Notes: generated by a model from the letters alone, not told the origin. A stretch of 64,000 bases of DNA from Blautia hydrogenotrophica DSM 10507 (GCF_034356035.1 NZ_CP136423.1:2852001-2916000), one strand, 5' to 3'. Counted from the first letter of the stretch, positions 37,292-46,696 are shown. Program-made: numbers and translations.

Positions 37292-38224
37292 ATGAGTCAG
37301 AAAATTGTGGTCGTTGCCCTGGGACATCGGGCTTTGGGCAATACCTTACCGGAACAAAAGCAGGCAGTCACAGAATCTGCCAAAGCAATTGCAGACCTGG
37401 TGGAACTGGGTGCCAAAGTCGTGATCTCCCACAGCAACGCGCCTCAGGTGGGAATGATTCACACCGCTATGAATGAATTTGGAAAAGCCCACCCTGACTA
37501 TACATTTGCTCCGATGTCTGTCTGCTCCGCCATGAGCCAGGGGTACATCGGATATGATCTGCAAAATGCCATCCGCGCTGAATTAATCGGCCGGGGCATA
37601 TACAAAACAGTCAGCACCATTCTCACACAGGTAGTCATCGACCCTTATGACGATGCCTTTGCAGATCCTGAAAAAATCATCGGGCGCTATCTGACCGCCC
37701 AGGAGGCCGAGGAGGAGGAAAAGAAAGGAAACTTTGTCACCGAGATACCGGGGAAAGGTTATCGTCGGATTGTGGCAGCCCCTAAGCCTCAGGCTATTGT
37801 AGAGCTTGACGCGATTCGCGCGCTCGTGTGGGCAGGCCAGGTCGTGATCGCCTGTGGCGGCGGCGGAATCCCTGTTCTCGAGCAGGGCGCACAGCTTCGC
37901 GGAGCCAGTGCTGTTATTGAAAAAGATCTTACCAGCGGCCTGCTGGCGGAAAAACTGGATGCCGATCAGCTTTTGATTCTGACCAGCGTACAAAAAGTCA
38001 GCCTCAATCTTCAGACCCCGCAGGAGGTCTATCTGGATAAAATTTCCGTGGAAGAAGCCAAAAAGCATATGGCCGCAAACCAGTTTGCTCCCGGTTCCAT
38101 GCTGCCGAAATTTGAAGCCGGCGTCTCTTTCGTAGAAAAAGGAGAAGGCCGTAAAGCTGTCATCACCGATATTCCCCATGCCAAAGACGGCTATTTGGGA
38201 AAAACGGGCACAATTATAGCATAA
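37292..38224 (+). CDS. arcC: Carbamate kinase family protein, divergent phosphate loops
   Basis: Carbamate kinase makes ATP from carbamoyl phosphate at the end of arginine or purine/agmatine-type fermentations. The 310-residue protein keeps SQGYIGYDLQNA, GGGGIPV, KDLTSGLLAE, APGSMLPK and KTGTII. However, the usual ALGGNALG is ALGHRALG (residues 9-16) and HGNGPQVG is HSNAPQVG (47-54), changes in the phosphate-binding loops. This form seems typical for a Firmicutes branch, so activity is plausible but not assured. It stands alone on the plus strand, without arcA or arcB, between a promoter and a shared terminator. Confidence 0.88.
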   Translation: MSQKIVVVALGHRALGNTLPEQKQAVTESAKAIADLVELGAKVVISHSNAPQVGMIHTAMNEFGKAHPDYTFAPMSVCSAMSQGYIGYDLQNAIRAELIGRGIYKTVSTILTQVVIDPYDDAFADPEKIIGRYLTAQEAEEEEKKGNFVTEIPGKGYRRIVAAPKPQAIVELDAIRALVWAGQVVIACGGGGIPVLEQGAQLRGASAVIEKDLTSGLLAEKLDADQLLILTSVQKVSLNLQTPQEVYLDKISVEEAKKHMAANQFAPGSMLPKFEAGVSFVEKGEGRKAVITDIPHAKDGYLGKTGTIIA

Positions 38225-38251
38225 GCCCCTTAAACAAAGTTCTTATTAAAA

Positions 38252-38390
38252 AATCCTGCAAGCAGGATTCTCCGCCTGCGTCGGGGCGCAAAGCGTTATC
38301 TTCCACTCCGCCGCAGTGCAATCCATACGGAGCATTTATGTAATAGGAAAGTACTTTCACACATCATCGTGACAAATTTCTCCTATTATA
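38252..38390 (+). repeat. Dispersed repeat B, copy 1
   Basis: Starts with a perfect hairpin AATCCTGC/GCAGGATT (38252-38269), has a GC-rich core (TCCGCCTGCG...CGGAGCATTTAT) and ends with a hairpin TAATAGGA/TCCTATTA (38341-38390). The same composition occurs at 40848-40989. Confidence 0.75.
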
Positions 38391-38393
38391 TAA

Positions 38394-38435
38394 AAAACCG
38401 GTGATCTTGGAATCATTTCCAAGACCACCGGTTTT
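38394..38435. terminator. Bidirectional terminator between arcC and glpK
   Basis: Arms AAAACCGGTGATCTTGGAA and TTCCAAGACCACCGGTTTT, one mismatch, 4-nt loop, directly after the glpK stop codon. It serves glpK on the minus strand and arcC on the plus strand. Confidence 0.92.
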
Positions 38436-39932
38436 CTATTCTTCTGCCCATCCCCGGACACAGGCAACTGCCTTGTCCCATCTTCTGAGCAATTTCACTC
38501 TCTTTGCCTCTTCCATGGACGGCAAAAAGCATTTCTCCTGGCTCCAGTTCTTTTCCACCTGGACCGCATCAGGCCAAAATCCCGTAGCAAGCCCTGCCAG
38601 ATAGGCGGCCCCTAAAGCTGTCGTCTCAATACAGCTTGGCCTCACTACCTGTGAATTCAAAATATCCGCCTGAAACTGCATCAAGAAATCATTGGCGCTA
38701 GCACCTCCGTCCACCTTCAACGCATTCAGGCGAACTCCCGCATCCTGCTCCATCGCCTGAATGACATCATGCACCTGATAGGCCAAAGATTCCACAGTAG
38801 CCCGTACCAGATGGGCTCTGCTGGCTCCCCGTGTCAGGCCCAACACTGCACCTCTGGCATACTGGTCCCAGTAAGGAGCTCCCAGCCCTGTAAAAGCCGG
38901 AACCACGTAAACACCGCCGCAGTCTTCCACCTCGCGACAATAACGTTCTGACTCCGCTGCACTCTCAATAATCCTGATCTCATCCCGCAGCCATTGAATC
39001 GCCGCTCCTGCCACAAACACACTGCCTTCTAGAGCATATCCCGGTGAACCATCCGGTTGAACCGCCATGGTAGTCAACAGCCCACTTTGCGAACTGACTG
39101 CCTGATCTGCTGTATTCATCAGCAAAAAACAGCCGGTCCCATAAGTGTTTTTCACATCCCCTGAGTTGAAGCAGCACTGTCCGAATAGTGCAGACTGTTG
39201 ATCGCCTGCCGCGCCTGCAATCGGAATTTTCCCACCCATAATCTTCTCGCTGGAATATCCATAGATGCAGCTGGAAGGCTTCACCTGAGGCATCATCGAG
39301 ATAGGAATTTCCAAAAGTTGCAGTAGTTCCTCATCCCACTGCTTTTTATGAATGTCGTACAGCATGGTCCTGGACGCATTGGTGTAATCTGTCACATGGA
39401 CCTTCCCCTTGGTCAAATTCCAGATCAGCCAGGTATCCACCGTACCAAAGAGGAGCTCTCCTCTTTCAGCCCTCTGTCTGGCCCCAGGCACATGTTCCAA
39501 AATCCACTGAATCTTAGTACCAGAAAAATAGGCGTCCGGAATCAACCCTGTCTTCTGTCTGATCAACGGGCCATAACCTTTCCGGTTCAACTCATCAACC
39601 TTGTCAGCAGTTCTCCTGCACTGCCAGACAATTGCCCGATACACCGGTTCTCCCGTCCCTTTGTCCCACACGACTGTCGTCTCCCTCTGGTTAGTGATTC
39701 CTATCGCCGCCACGTCGGAGGCGTCCGCCCCGATTTTGCTCATGGCCTCCGTAGCCACACTGATCTGTGTAGCCCAAATCTCCATGGGATCATGCTCCAC
39801 CCATCCGCTATGGGGATAGTACTGCGGAAACTCCCGCTGCGCGATACTACAGATTTTGCCCTGCCGATCAAACAAAATACACCTGGAACTGGTCGTCCCC
39901 TGATCCAATGCCATCACATAGCGCTTCTCCAT
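38436..39932 (-). CDS. glpK: Glycerol kinase
   Basis: Phosphorylates glycerol to glycerol-3-phosphate. The 498-residue FGGY protein has the ATP-binding [26 protein letters not shown], the substrate region [10 protein letters not shown], and [10 protein letters not shown] and [17 protein letters not shown]. The regulatory His seen in PTS-controlled Gram-positive GlpK is not evident in the aligned loop by eye. It is preceded by uppP with a 47-nt gap and has GGAGG 8 nt before the ATG. No glpF or glpD is adjacent. Confidence 0.97.
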   Translation of the reverse strand: MEKRYVMALDQGTTSSRCILFDRQGKICSIAQREFPQYYPHSGWVEHDPMEIWATQISVATEAMSKIGADASDVAAIGITNQRETTVVWDKGTGEPVYRAIVWQCRRTADKVDELNRKGYGPLIRQKTGLIPDAYFSGTKIQWILEHVPGARQRAERGELLFGTVDTWLIWNLTKGKVHVTDYTNASRTMLYDIHKKQWDEELLQLLEIPISMMPQVKPSSCIYGYSSEKIMGGKIPIAGAAGDQQSALFGQCCFNSGDVKNTYGTGCFLLMNTADQAVSSQSGLLTTMAVQPDGSPGYALEGSVFVAGAAIQWLRDEIRIIESAAESERYCREVEDCGGVYVVPAFTGLGAPYWDQYARGAVLGLTRGASRAHLVRATVESLAYQVHDVIQAMEQDAGVRLNALKVDGGASANDFLMQFQADILNSQVVRPSCIETTALGAAYLAGLATGFWPDAVQVEKNWSQEKCFLPSMEEAKRVKLLRRWDKAVACVRGWAEE

Positions 39933-39979
39933 GTCTTCGCCTCCTCTTTATTCACGTATCTTCTATCCTTTTTCAGATT

Positions 39980-40816
39980 TCAGATATAGGTTTTCCCCAC
40001 AAAGTATCCCAAAACCACAATACCCAGGACAATTCGATACCATCCAAAGGCTTTGAAGTCATGTTTCTTGATATATCCGATCAAAAACTTGATCGCCAAA
40101 ATAGATACGAAAAAGGCTACCGCCATTCCCAGAAGCAAAATAGTGATCTCTGTACCAGTGAAATCAAAACCGAATTTGACCACCTTCAAAAGACTCGCTC
40201 CAAACATGACTGGAATTCCCAAAAAGAATGTGAACTCCGCCACTACAGTTCTGGAAACACCGATCAGGATTCCTCCGATGATGGTGGAACCAGATCTGGA
40301 AGTTCCGGGTACCACAGCCAGCACCTGGAAAAGCCCGATCAACAGGGCAGTCTTCACACTCATCTCTTTTAGCGATGTGCAGGTAGGAGTTCTCTTCTTA
40401 TTATAGTTCTCGATGATAATAAAGAGAATCCCATAGACGATCAACATCATAGCCACAACCACATAGTTGTTGAATTTTTCTTCGATAAAATCGTTGAAAG
40501 GAGAGATGCAGATCGCAGGCAGGCAGGCAAGGACAATCTTTCCCCAGAGAATCCATTTATCCTTGCTTTTGAGCACCTCACCATTTCCTTCCCAGGTACA
40601 AAAAGGCCATAACTTTTTAAAATACAAAACCACAACTGCCAAAATCGCCCCCAACTGTATCACAACCAAAAACATCTGCATAAATGCATCGCTGACATTC
40701 AGCTTGATAAACTCGTCGGCTAAGATCAGATGTCCCGTGCTGCTGATCGGAAGCCACTCTGTAATTCCCTCGATAATTCCCAGAATTACCACTTTAAAAA
40801 ATTCAATGATACTCAT
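39980..40816 (-). CDS. uppP: Undecaprenyl-diphosphatase
   Basis: UppP (BacA) dephosphorylates undecaprenyl pyrophosphate and so recycles the lipid carrier for wall synthesis; overproduction gives bacitracin resistance in homologues. The 278-residue polytopic protein has [16 protein letters not shown] and [14 protein letters not shown], with the catalytic Glu, Ser and Arg. GAGGAGG precedes the ATG. It is probably cotranscribed with glpK, although the two are not functionally linked. Confidence 0.97.
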   Translation of the reverse strand: MSIIEFFKVVILGIIEGITEWLPISSTGHLILADEFIKLNVSDAFMQMFLVVIQLGAILAVVVLYFKKLWPFCTWEGNGEVLKSKDKWILWGKIVLACLPAICISPFNDFIEEKFNNYVVVAMMLIVYGILFIIIENYNKKRTPTCTSLKEMSVKTALLIGLFQVLAVVPGTSRSGSTIIGGILIGVSRTVVAEFTFFLGIPVMFGASLLKVVKFGFDFTGTEITILLLGMAVAFFVSILAIKFLIGYIKKHDFKAFGWYRIVLGIVVLGYFVGKTYI

Positions 40817-40847
40817 ATTTCCTCCTCTTAGATAATTATATAAAAAA

Positions 40848-40989
40848 GAATCCTGCCACGCAGGATTCTCCGCCTGCGACGGGTTGCATCAACAACATTT
40901 TCGTCTCCGCCGCTGTGCGATCCTACGGAGTATTTGTGCTATAGGAAAGGACTTTCACGCATTAGCATGACAAGTTTTTCCTGTAACAC
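40848..40989 (+). repeat. Dispersed repeat B, copy 2
   Basis: Starts with the hairpin GAATCCTGC/GCAGGATTC (40848-40868), then TCCGCCTGCGACGGGTTGCA, and ends in the AGGAAAGGACTTTCAC hairpin (about 40938-40987). It lies between the carB terminator and uppP. Confidence 0.75.
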
Positions 40990-40990
40990 C

Positions 40991-41031
40991 AAAACAAGCT
41001 GCCGCGGCACTATCCTTGCACACAGCAGCTT
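40991..41031 (-). terminator. carB terminator
   Basis: Arms AAGCTGCTGTG and CCGCGGCAGCTT on the minus strand, followed by GTTTTGG. It begins 28 nt after the carB stop. Confidence 0.65.
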
Positions 41032-41058
41032 ATCAAATTTGCTTACAAGAGCCGCCAA

Positions 41059-44000
41059 CTATCTTCCCGCGATCTGCGCCACATCAATCAAAGTCAAATT
41101 GTGCAGATCTGTATTCTCTAAACTTGTCACCAAAGCGTTCGCCGTATCCAAAGAAGTCAATACATTCACACCCGTCTCTATCGCATTTCTACGAATCAAA
41201 AATCCATCCTTTGAATGCTCTACTCCCTGAGGCGGTGTGTCGATAATCAAATCAATTTTATGTCCCAGAATCAAGTCCATCAGGTTCGGCGACGGCTGTT
41301 CTAGTTTATTTGTCCGTATTACCTTCACACCATGTTCTTTCAGCACTTTTGCTGTGCTTCTGGTGGCAAAAATTTTATATCCCAAGGCGGAGAATCTTTT
41401 CGCAATCGCCACTACCTCCGGCTTGTCCTCATCTTTTACGGTGATAATCATGTTTTTATGCCTCGGCAAGCGCACTCCCGCTCCTAAAAACGCTTTGTAA
41501 AGCGCTTCGTTAAAGCTAGAGGCAATTCCGAGACACTCACCGGTGGATTTCATCTCTGGCCCTAGGCTGATATCAGCTCCACGGATTTTTTCGAAGGAGA
41601 ACACCGGCATCTTAATCGCATAATATTCTGCCTCTGGCTGAAGTCCTGGCTCATAGCCCAGATCTCTTAATTTGTATCCCAAAATCACCTTTGTCGCCAA
41701 CGGAACAATAGGAATTCCCGTCACTTTGCTGATATAGGGCACAGTACGGCTAGATCTAGGATTCACCTCGATCACGTAGACCTCCTCCCCGCATACAATA
41801 AACTGTATGTTAATCATACCGATCACATGCAAAGATTTGGCTAAGCGGCGTGTGTATTCCTCAATCGTCTTTTTCGCAGTCTCACTGATAGTCTGAGCTG
41901 GGTACACAGAAATACTGTCACCAGAGTGAATTCCCGCCCGCTCAATATGCTCCATAATCCCAGGAATCAAAATTTCCTCCCCGTCGCAGACTGCATCCAC
42001 TTCGATCTCTTTTCCCATCAGATATTTATCCACCAAAATCGGATGCTCCTGGGCAATTCGATTGATAATCCCGATAAATTCTTCCACATCCTGATCGTTG
42101 ATAGCGATCTGCATTCCCTGGCCGCCTAGTACATAGGAAGGCCGGACCAAAACCGGATACCCCAGCTCATTGGCTGCCTTTTTCGCCTCCTCAGCCGTAT
42201 ACACGGTATGACCCTTTGGCCGCGGAATCTCACACTCTTCCAGAATCTGATCAAACAGTTCTCTGTCCTCTGCTGCATCCACATTCTCGGCAGAGGTTCC
42301 CAGAATCTTCACCCCCATCCTGATCAGCGCCTCGGTCAGTTTAATCGCTGTCTGACCACCAAACTGCACCACCGCTCCGTCTGGCTTTTCGATGTTGACA
42401 ATATTCTCCACATCCTCCGGGGTCAGAGGCTCAAAATACAATTTGTCCGCAATGTCAAAATCCGTACTCACAGTCTCCGGGTTGTTGTTCACAATGATCG
42501 TCTCGTAGCCTTCCTTGGCAAACGCCCAGGTACAGTGCACAGAGCAAAAATCAAACTCGATGCCTTGGCCGATTCGAATCGGTCCCGAGCCTAAAACCAG
42601 GACCTTCTTCTTGTTTTTCGTCTCAAATGCTTCATTCTCCCCGCCGTACACAGAATAATAATACGGGGTCTCTGCCGCAAATTCCGCCGCACACGTGTCC
42701 ACCATCTTATAGGCAGCCACGATGCCTGCATCTAGACGCTGCTTTTTGACTTCCTCTTCCGTCCTGCCACTCAGCTTTCCAATCAGGTAGTCCGGAAATT
42801 CCAGGCGCTTCGCCTCTCTGAGAAGTTCTTCTGTCAGAGGCTGCGTACGAAGAGCCGCTTCCATCTCTGTCAGAATTGCGATTTTATCAATAAACCATAA
42901 ATCAATTCTTGTAATCTCATGAATTTTCTCCTGCGGAATTCTCCTGCGAACTGCTTCCGCAATCACCCAGATTCGCCTGTCGTCCACAACCTCCAACTGT
43001 CTTAGGAGTTCCTCTTCGGTCAGTGCTGTAAAATCGTAGGAAAGAAGACTATCCACATGCTGTTCCAGAGAGCGAATCGCTTTCATCAGCGCTCCCTCGA
43101 AATTATTGCAGATACTCATGACCTCTCCTGTCGCCTTCATCTGAGTCGTCAGCGTTCTCTTTGCACTGATAAATTTGTCAAAGGGCAGCCTGGGAATTTT
43201 CACCACGCAATAGTCCAGCATCGGCTCAAAGCTGGCATAGGTCTTCCCAGTAATCGCATTCTTGATCTCGTCTAAGGTATAGCCCAGCGCGATCTTAGCA
43301 GCCACCTTCGCGATGGGATATCCCGTCGCTTTAGACGCCAGAGCAGAAGAACGGCTCACACGGGGGTTTACCTCGATGACACAATATTCAAAGCTCTCTG
43401 GATGGAGAGCGTATTGCACATTACAGCCGCCTGTGATTCCCAGCTCCGTGATGATATTCAGCGCAGAAGTACGCAGCATCTGATACTCCTTATCTCCCAA
43501 AGTCTGAGACGGAGCTACAACGATACTGTCACCTGTATGCACACCCACCGGGTCGATGTTCTCCATATTACATACTGTGATGCAGTTTCCAGCACTGTCC
43601 CGCATCACCTCATACTCGATCTCTTTCCAACCGGCGATGCACCGCTCTACCAGCACCTCTCCCACACGAGACAGACGCAGCCCATTTTCCAGAATTTCCC
43701 TCAGCTCAAACTCATTGTTCGCGATGCCTCCGCCGCTGCCGCCCAGAGTATAAGCCGGGCGCAATACCACCGGATAACCAATCGAATTGGTGAATTCCAC
43801 ACCTTCCTGAACGGTAGTCACCACCTTAGAGGCAGCCACGGGCTCTCCGATTTTCTCCATGGTATCTTTGAATTCCTGACGATCTTCCGCTTTCTTGATC
43901 GTCTCTGAGGTCGTACCAATCAGGCGCACATGGTGTTCTCGCAGAAATCCAGCCTCTTCCAGTTCCATTGCCAGATTCAAGCCTGCCTGTCCTCCCAGTG

Positions 44001-44265
44001 TAGGAAGCACGCTATCCGGTTTTTCTTTGAGAATCAACTGCTCTACAACTTCCACCGTCAGCGGTTCAATGTAAACCTTGTCCGCAATGTCTTTGTCTGT
44101 CATGATCGTGGCAGGATTGGAGTTCAGCAAAACGACTTCCAACCCTTCTTCCTTCAAAGAGCGGCAGGCCTGAGTTCCCGCATAGTCAAATTCTGCCGCC
44201 TGCCCGATGATAATAGGTCCGGAGCCAATCACTAAGACTTTCTTTATGCTGTTATCTCTCGGCAT
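41059..44265 (-). CDS. carB: Carbamoyl-phosphate synthase large subunit
   Basis: Makes carbamoyl phosphate from bicarbonate, ammonia from CarA and two ATP, feeding pyrimidine and arginine synthesis. The 1068-residue protein is the usual duplicated ATP-grasp architecture (halves starting KKVLVIGSGPIIIGQAAEFDYAG and KKVLVLGSGPIRIGQGIEFDFCSVH) with the oligomerisation domain between them and a C-terminal MGS-like allosteric domain. The start codon overlaps the carA stop by one base (TAATG), so the two are coupled. Confidence 0.98.
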   Translation of the reverse strand: MPRDNSIKKVLVIGSGPIIIGQAAEFDYAGTQACRSLKEEGLEVVLLNSNPATIMTDKDIADKVYIEPLTVEVVEQLILKEKPDSVLPTLGGQAGLNLAMELEEAGFLREHHVRLIGTTSETIKKAEDRQEFKDTMEKIGEPVAASKVVTTVQEGVEFTNSIGYPVVLRPAYTLGGSGGGIANNEFELREILENGLRLSRVGEVLVERCIAGWKEIEYEVMRDSAGNCITVCNMENIDPVGVHTGDSIVVAPSQTLGDKEYQMLRTSALNIITELGITGGCNVQYALHPESFEYCVIEVNPRVSRSSALASKATGYPIAKVAAKIALGYTLDEIKNAITGKTYASFEPMLDYCVVKIPRLPFDKFISAKRTLTTQMKATGEVMSICNNFEGALMKAIRSLEQHVDSLLSYDFTALTEEELLRQLEVVDDRRIWVIAEAVRRRIPQEKIHEITRIDLWFIDKIAILTEMEAALRTQPLTEELLREAKRLEFPDYLIGKLSGRTEEEVKKQRLDAGIVAAYKMVDTCAAEFAAETPYYYSVYGGENEAFETKNKKKVLVLGSGPIRIGQGIEFDFCSVHCTWAFAKEGYETIIVNNNPETVSTDFDIADKLYFEPLTPEDVENIVNIEKPDGAVVQFGGQTAIKLTEALIRMGVKILGTSAENVDAAEDRELFDQILEECEIPRPKGHTVYTAEEAKKAANELGYPVLVRPSYVLGGQGMQIAINDQDVEEFIGIINRIAQEHPILVDKYLMGKEIEVDAVCDGEEILIPGIMEHIERAGIHSGDSISVYPAQTISETAKKTIEEYTRRLAKSLHVIGMINIQFIVCGEEVYVIEVNPRSSRTVPYISKVTGIPIVPLATKVILGYKLRDLGYEPGLQPEAEYYAIKMPVFSFEKIRGADISLGPEMKSTGECLGIASSFNEALYKAFLGAGVRLPRHKNMIITVKDEDKPEVVAIAKRFSALGYKIFATRSTAKVLKEHGVKVIRTNKLEQPSPNLMDLILGHKIDLIIDTPPQGVEHSKDGFLIRRNAIETGVNVLTSLDTANALVTSLENTDLHNLTLIDVAQIAGR

Positions 44266-45338
44266 TACTTTGTACCTCCCATCATCTCAATAAAACGCTC
44301 AAACAGATAGCTGGAATCCTGCGGCCCCGGACAGGCCTCCGGGTGGAACTGAACCGTAAAAATATTCTTTCCTATATATTCTAGCCCCTCGTTCGTCTGA
44401 TCATTGACATTTACAAAGGCCGGTCTAGCCACCCTCTCATCCAACGTTTCTGTGTCAACCACGTATCCATGATTTTGGGAGGAAATATAGACTCTGCCAG
44501 TCTTTAAATCCTTCACCGGATGATTTCCTCCCCGGTGGCCATACTTCATCTTATGGGTATCTGCCCCAGTGGCCAACGCCATCAACTGATGTCCCAGACA
44601 GATTGCAAAAATCGGAACCTGGGAGTCATAAAGTTTTTTCACCTCTTGTATAATAGAAGTACACTCTTTGGGGTCCCCGGGCCCATTAGAGAGCATAATT
44701 CCATCCGGTTGATCTGCCAAAATCTCTTCCGCCGTGGTCAGTGCCGGATAAATCGTCACCTGGCATCCTCTCTCATTCAGTGATCTGGCGATATTTCTCT
44801 TTGCTCCAAAATCCATCAGGGCCACCTTCGGTCCCTTTCCTGGAAGCACTTTTTTCTCTCGACAGGTCACTTTTTCGACTACTTTTCCTGTTCTGTATTT
44901 TTGTAAACGGGGAATAATATCATCTAAATCAAAGTTTTCATTGACAGTAATCATGCCATTCATCGTACCCTTTTCTCTCAATATCTTGGTGAGAGCTCTG
45001 GTATCAATCCCACAGATACCTGGAATGTCATGTTTTTCTAAGAAATGCTGAATTGTGTCCACACTGCGGAAGTTACTGGGAATTCTGGACAATTCCCGAA
45101 CGATATATCCATCAATCCATGGCCGATTCGATTCTTGATCTTCGTAACAAATGCCATAGTTTCCAATCAACGGATACGTCATACAGACCGCCTGCCCTGC
45201 ATAGGAAGGGTCTGTCATCACTTCCAGATAGCCCGTCATGGAAGTGTTAAACACGATCTCACTGATCACTTCCCGCGCAGAACCAATACTGGTACCCGAA
45301 AAAACATGTCCGTCTTCTAATATGAGGAATGCTTTCAT
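44265..45338 (-). CDS. carA: Carbamoyl-phosphate synthase small subunit
   Basis: The glutaminase subunit. The 357-residue protein has the CarA-specific N-terminal domain and a class I amidotransferase domain with SNGPGDP, the nucleophile cysteine in ICLGHQLMALA and the His/Glu pair in QFHPEACPGP. The ATG follows AAGGAAG. A sigma-A type promoter lies at 45390-45418. No pyr attenuator or PyrR site was recognised in the short leader. Confidence 0.98.
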   Translation of the reverse strand: MKAFLILEDGHVFSGTSIGSAREVISEIVFNTSMTGYLEVMTDPSYAGQAVCMTYPLIGNYGICYEDQESNRPWIDGYIVRELSRIPSNFRSVDTIQHFLEKHDIPGICGIDTRALTKILREKGTMNGMITVNENFDLDDIIPRLQKYRTGKVVEKVTCREKKVLPGKGPKVALMDFGAKRNIARSLNERGCQVTIYPALTTAEEILADQPDGIMLSNGPGDPKECTSIIQEVKKLYDSQVPIFAICLGHQLMALATGADTHKMKYGHRGGNHPVKDLKTGRVYISSQNHGYVVDTETLDERVARPAFVNVNDQTNEGLEYIGKNIFTVQFHPEACPGPQDSSYLFERFIEMMGGTK

Positions 45339-45389
45339 ACAATCTTCCTTTCTCTGTTAATTATCAGTTCATATCCCATAATCTTACAA

Positions 45390-45418
45390 AGTGTATCACA
45401 AGAGCATTTATTTTTCAA
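45390..45418 (-). promoter_or_regulatory. carAB promoter
   Basis: TTGAAA (45413-45418), 17-nt spacer and TACACT (45390-45395) on the minus strand. A MITE-like element ends 30 bp upstream of the -35. Confidence 0.6.
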
Positions 45419-45447
45419 CTGTAAACTTCTTTCGTTTTTTGTGTCAA

Positions 45448-45621
45448 GTAACTATTCAGCCATGCGGCTGATAAGAACAAAAATCCGAAGCAAGCTTGCT
45501 TGCAGAGGAGTTTTGCTCTTGTCAGACATATGGCGCTTAACCATAAGTGAGGATTTCACCGCATATGCGGCGATATAAGCTGCACAGCAGCTAATCCGAG
45601 CTGTTATGGCTGAATAGTTAC
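45448..45621. mobile_element. MITE-like element, family 1 (174 bp)
   Basis: Perfect 16-bp terminal inverted repeats GTAACTATTCAGCCAT bound a non-coding, palindrome-rich interior. The reverse complement of the interior matches 58165-58323 (shared blocks AAGCGCCATATGTCTGA and CTTATG). No transposase is present, so it would need one in trans. Confidence 0.8.
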
Positions 45622-45753
45622 TGTACCAATAGTTTTCCAAAATCAAGCATGGAAATTCCCCTTAAAATCTGTTATGCTGTTCTCAAGAAAAAGAAAATGC
45701 ATCTTCACAATAATTGTATTTCTTCGTTATTATAGTATATTGGAGGTATCTCT

Positions 45754-46035
45754 ATGGCACTGTGGTTTATCTTTCTGATAACAAATTTTATCATTCCAGT
45801 ATTTATCGTCATCCGCGGGCGCAGGCTCTCGTCCAAAAGTCCTAAAACAATATCAGGCCAGATCTGGAAGCTTACCGGTTATATGCTGCTTCCGGCTACC
45901 CTGATTATCTCCTTTTTGTCCCTTTTCCGCCCCACTGTCACGCAGATTATTCTCACCTCCTGTGTTCTGCTGATGCAGATCATTATCTTAATTTTTCTGA
46001 ACATATCTGCAAAAAAGCTGTCGGAAAAGAAATAG
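45754..46035 (+). CDS. Small membrane protein of unknown function
   Basis: The 93-residue protein has three hydrophobic segments (about 3-19, 41-59 and 64-83), a basic loop after the first and a lysine-rich C-terminus. No family was recognised. GGAGGT lies 7 nt before the ATG, which supports real translation. It sits between a family 1 and a family 2 MITE-like element. Confidence 0.6.
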   Translation: MALWFIFLITNFIIPVFIVIRGRRLSSKSPKTISGQIWKLTGYMLLPATLIISFLSLFRPTVTQIILTSCVLLMQIIILIFLNISAKKLSEKK

Positions 46036-46050
46036 TACCTTGTTAGGTTA

Positions 46051-46214
46051 GTTACAGTTCAATCATACAGTGTACGGGAAGCATAAAACATACTTGTATG
46101 TTTTTGCGAGCGAACATCTGTATGAGCTGAGCGCCTTGTCATGAGTAAAACGGTAGCATCAGCCACGATAAGCACGCAGTGCGTTTTTACGAATGGCGCT
46201 GGCTGAACTGTTAC
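46051..46214. mobile_element. MITE-like element, family 2 (164 bp)
   Basis: Ends are GTTACAGTTCA (46051-46061) and TGAACTGTTAC (46204-46214), imperfect inverted repeats with one mismatch. The interior is palindromic and non-coding. The end sequences resemble those of the element nested at 58001-58158. Confidence 0.65.
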
Positions 46215-46244
46215 ATTTCTCCTTCAATTTTTTCGAATTTTCTC

Positions 46245-46273
46245 TTGACTTCTTCTCGAAATAGAGGTATTAT
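46245..46273 (+). promoter_or_regulatory. Promoter of the first tRNA-Leu
   Basis: TTGACT (46245-46250), 17-nt spacer and TATTAT (46268-46273). Confidence 0.85.
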
Positions 46274-46310
46274 AGTCAAGCAGTCGAGAGCGATTGTAAC
46301 AATAGGAAAT

Positions 46311-46394
46311 GCAGGAGTGGCGGAATTGGCAGACGCGCAGGCTTCAGGTGCCTGTGGTCGCAAGATCGTGTGGGTTCAAGTCCCATCTCCTGCA
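46311..46394 (+). tRNA. tRNA-Leu (anticodon CAG), copy 1
   Basis: An 84-nt class II tRNA. The acceptor stem GCAGGAG/CTCCTGC, discriminator A, anticodon loop TTCAGGT and T-loop GTTCAAGTC are present, and there is a variable arm. The CCA end is not encoded. It reads CUG. Confidence 0.95.
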
Positions 46395-46443
46395 TTCTTT
46401 TTTATTTTACGGAATGCAGACAGATATTTTTTTCAATTTTCTC

Positions 46444-46472
46444 TTGACTTTTGTCAAAATCTGAGGTATTAT
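46444..46472 (+). promoter_or_regulatory. Promoter of the second tRNA-Leu
   Basis: TTGACT (46444-46449), 17-nt spacer and TATTAT (46467-46472), nearly the same as the first promoter. Confidence 0.85.
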
Positions 46473-46509
46473 AGTCAAGCAGTCATGAGTGACTGTAACA
46501 ATAGGAAAT

Positions 46510-46593
46510 GCAGGAGTGGCGGAATTGGCAGACGCGCAGGCTTCAGGTGCCTGTGGTCGCAAGATCGTGTGGGTTCAAGTCCCATCTCCTGCA
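46510..46593 (+). tRNA. tRNA-Leu (anticodon CAG), copy 2
   Basis: Identical in sequence to the copy at 46311-46394. The repeat unit is 199 bp and includes the promoter, so this is a recent tandem duplication. Confidence 0.95.
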
Positions 46594-46635
46594 TTCTTTT
46601 TTTATTTTACGGAAAAGACCTACCCCGCCTCTCAA

Positions 46636-46690
46636 AAAAACTGCAACGCATCGAAATTCTATAAATAGTTTCCGATGCGTTGCAGTTTTC
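46636..46690. terminator. Bidirectional terminator between tRNA-Leu and the LspA-like gene
   Basis: Arms AAAACTGCAACGCATCG and CGATGCGTTGCAGTTTT enclose an A/T-rich loop, with T-runs on both sides. Confidence 0.9.
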
Positions 46691-46696
46691 TTGATT

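Noticed and set aside
45452..45646. 64-codon reading frame on the minus strand
   Set aside because: It lies almost wholly in the 174-bp MITE-like element and starts outside it without a ribosome binding site.
46179..46664. 161-codon plus-strand reading frame
   Set aside because: It runs through both tRNA-Leu genes and their promoters. The repeat in the protein reflects the tRNA duplication.
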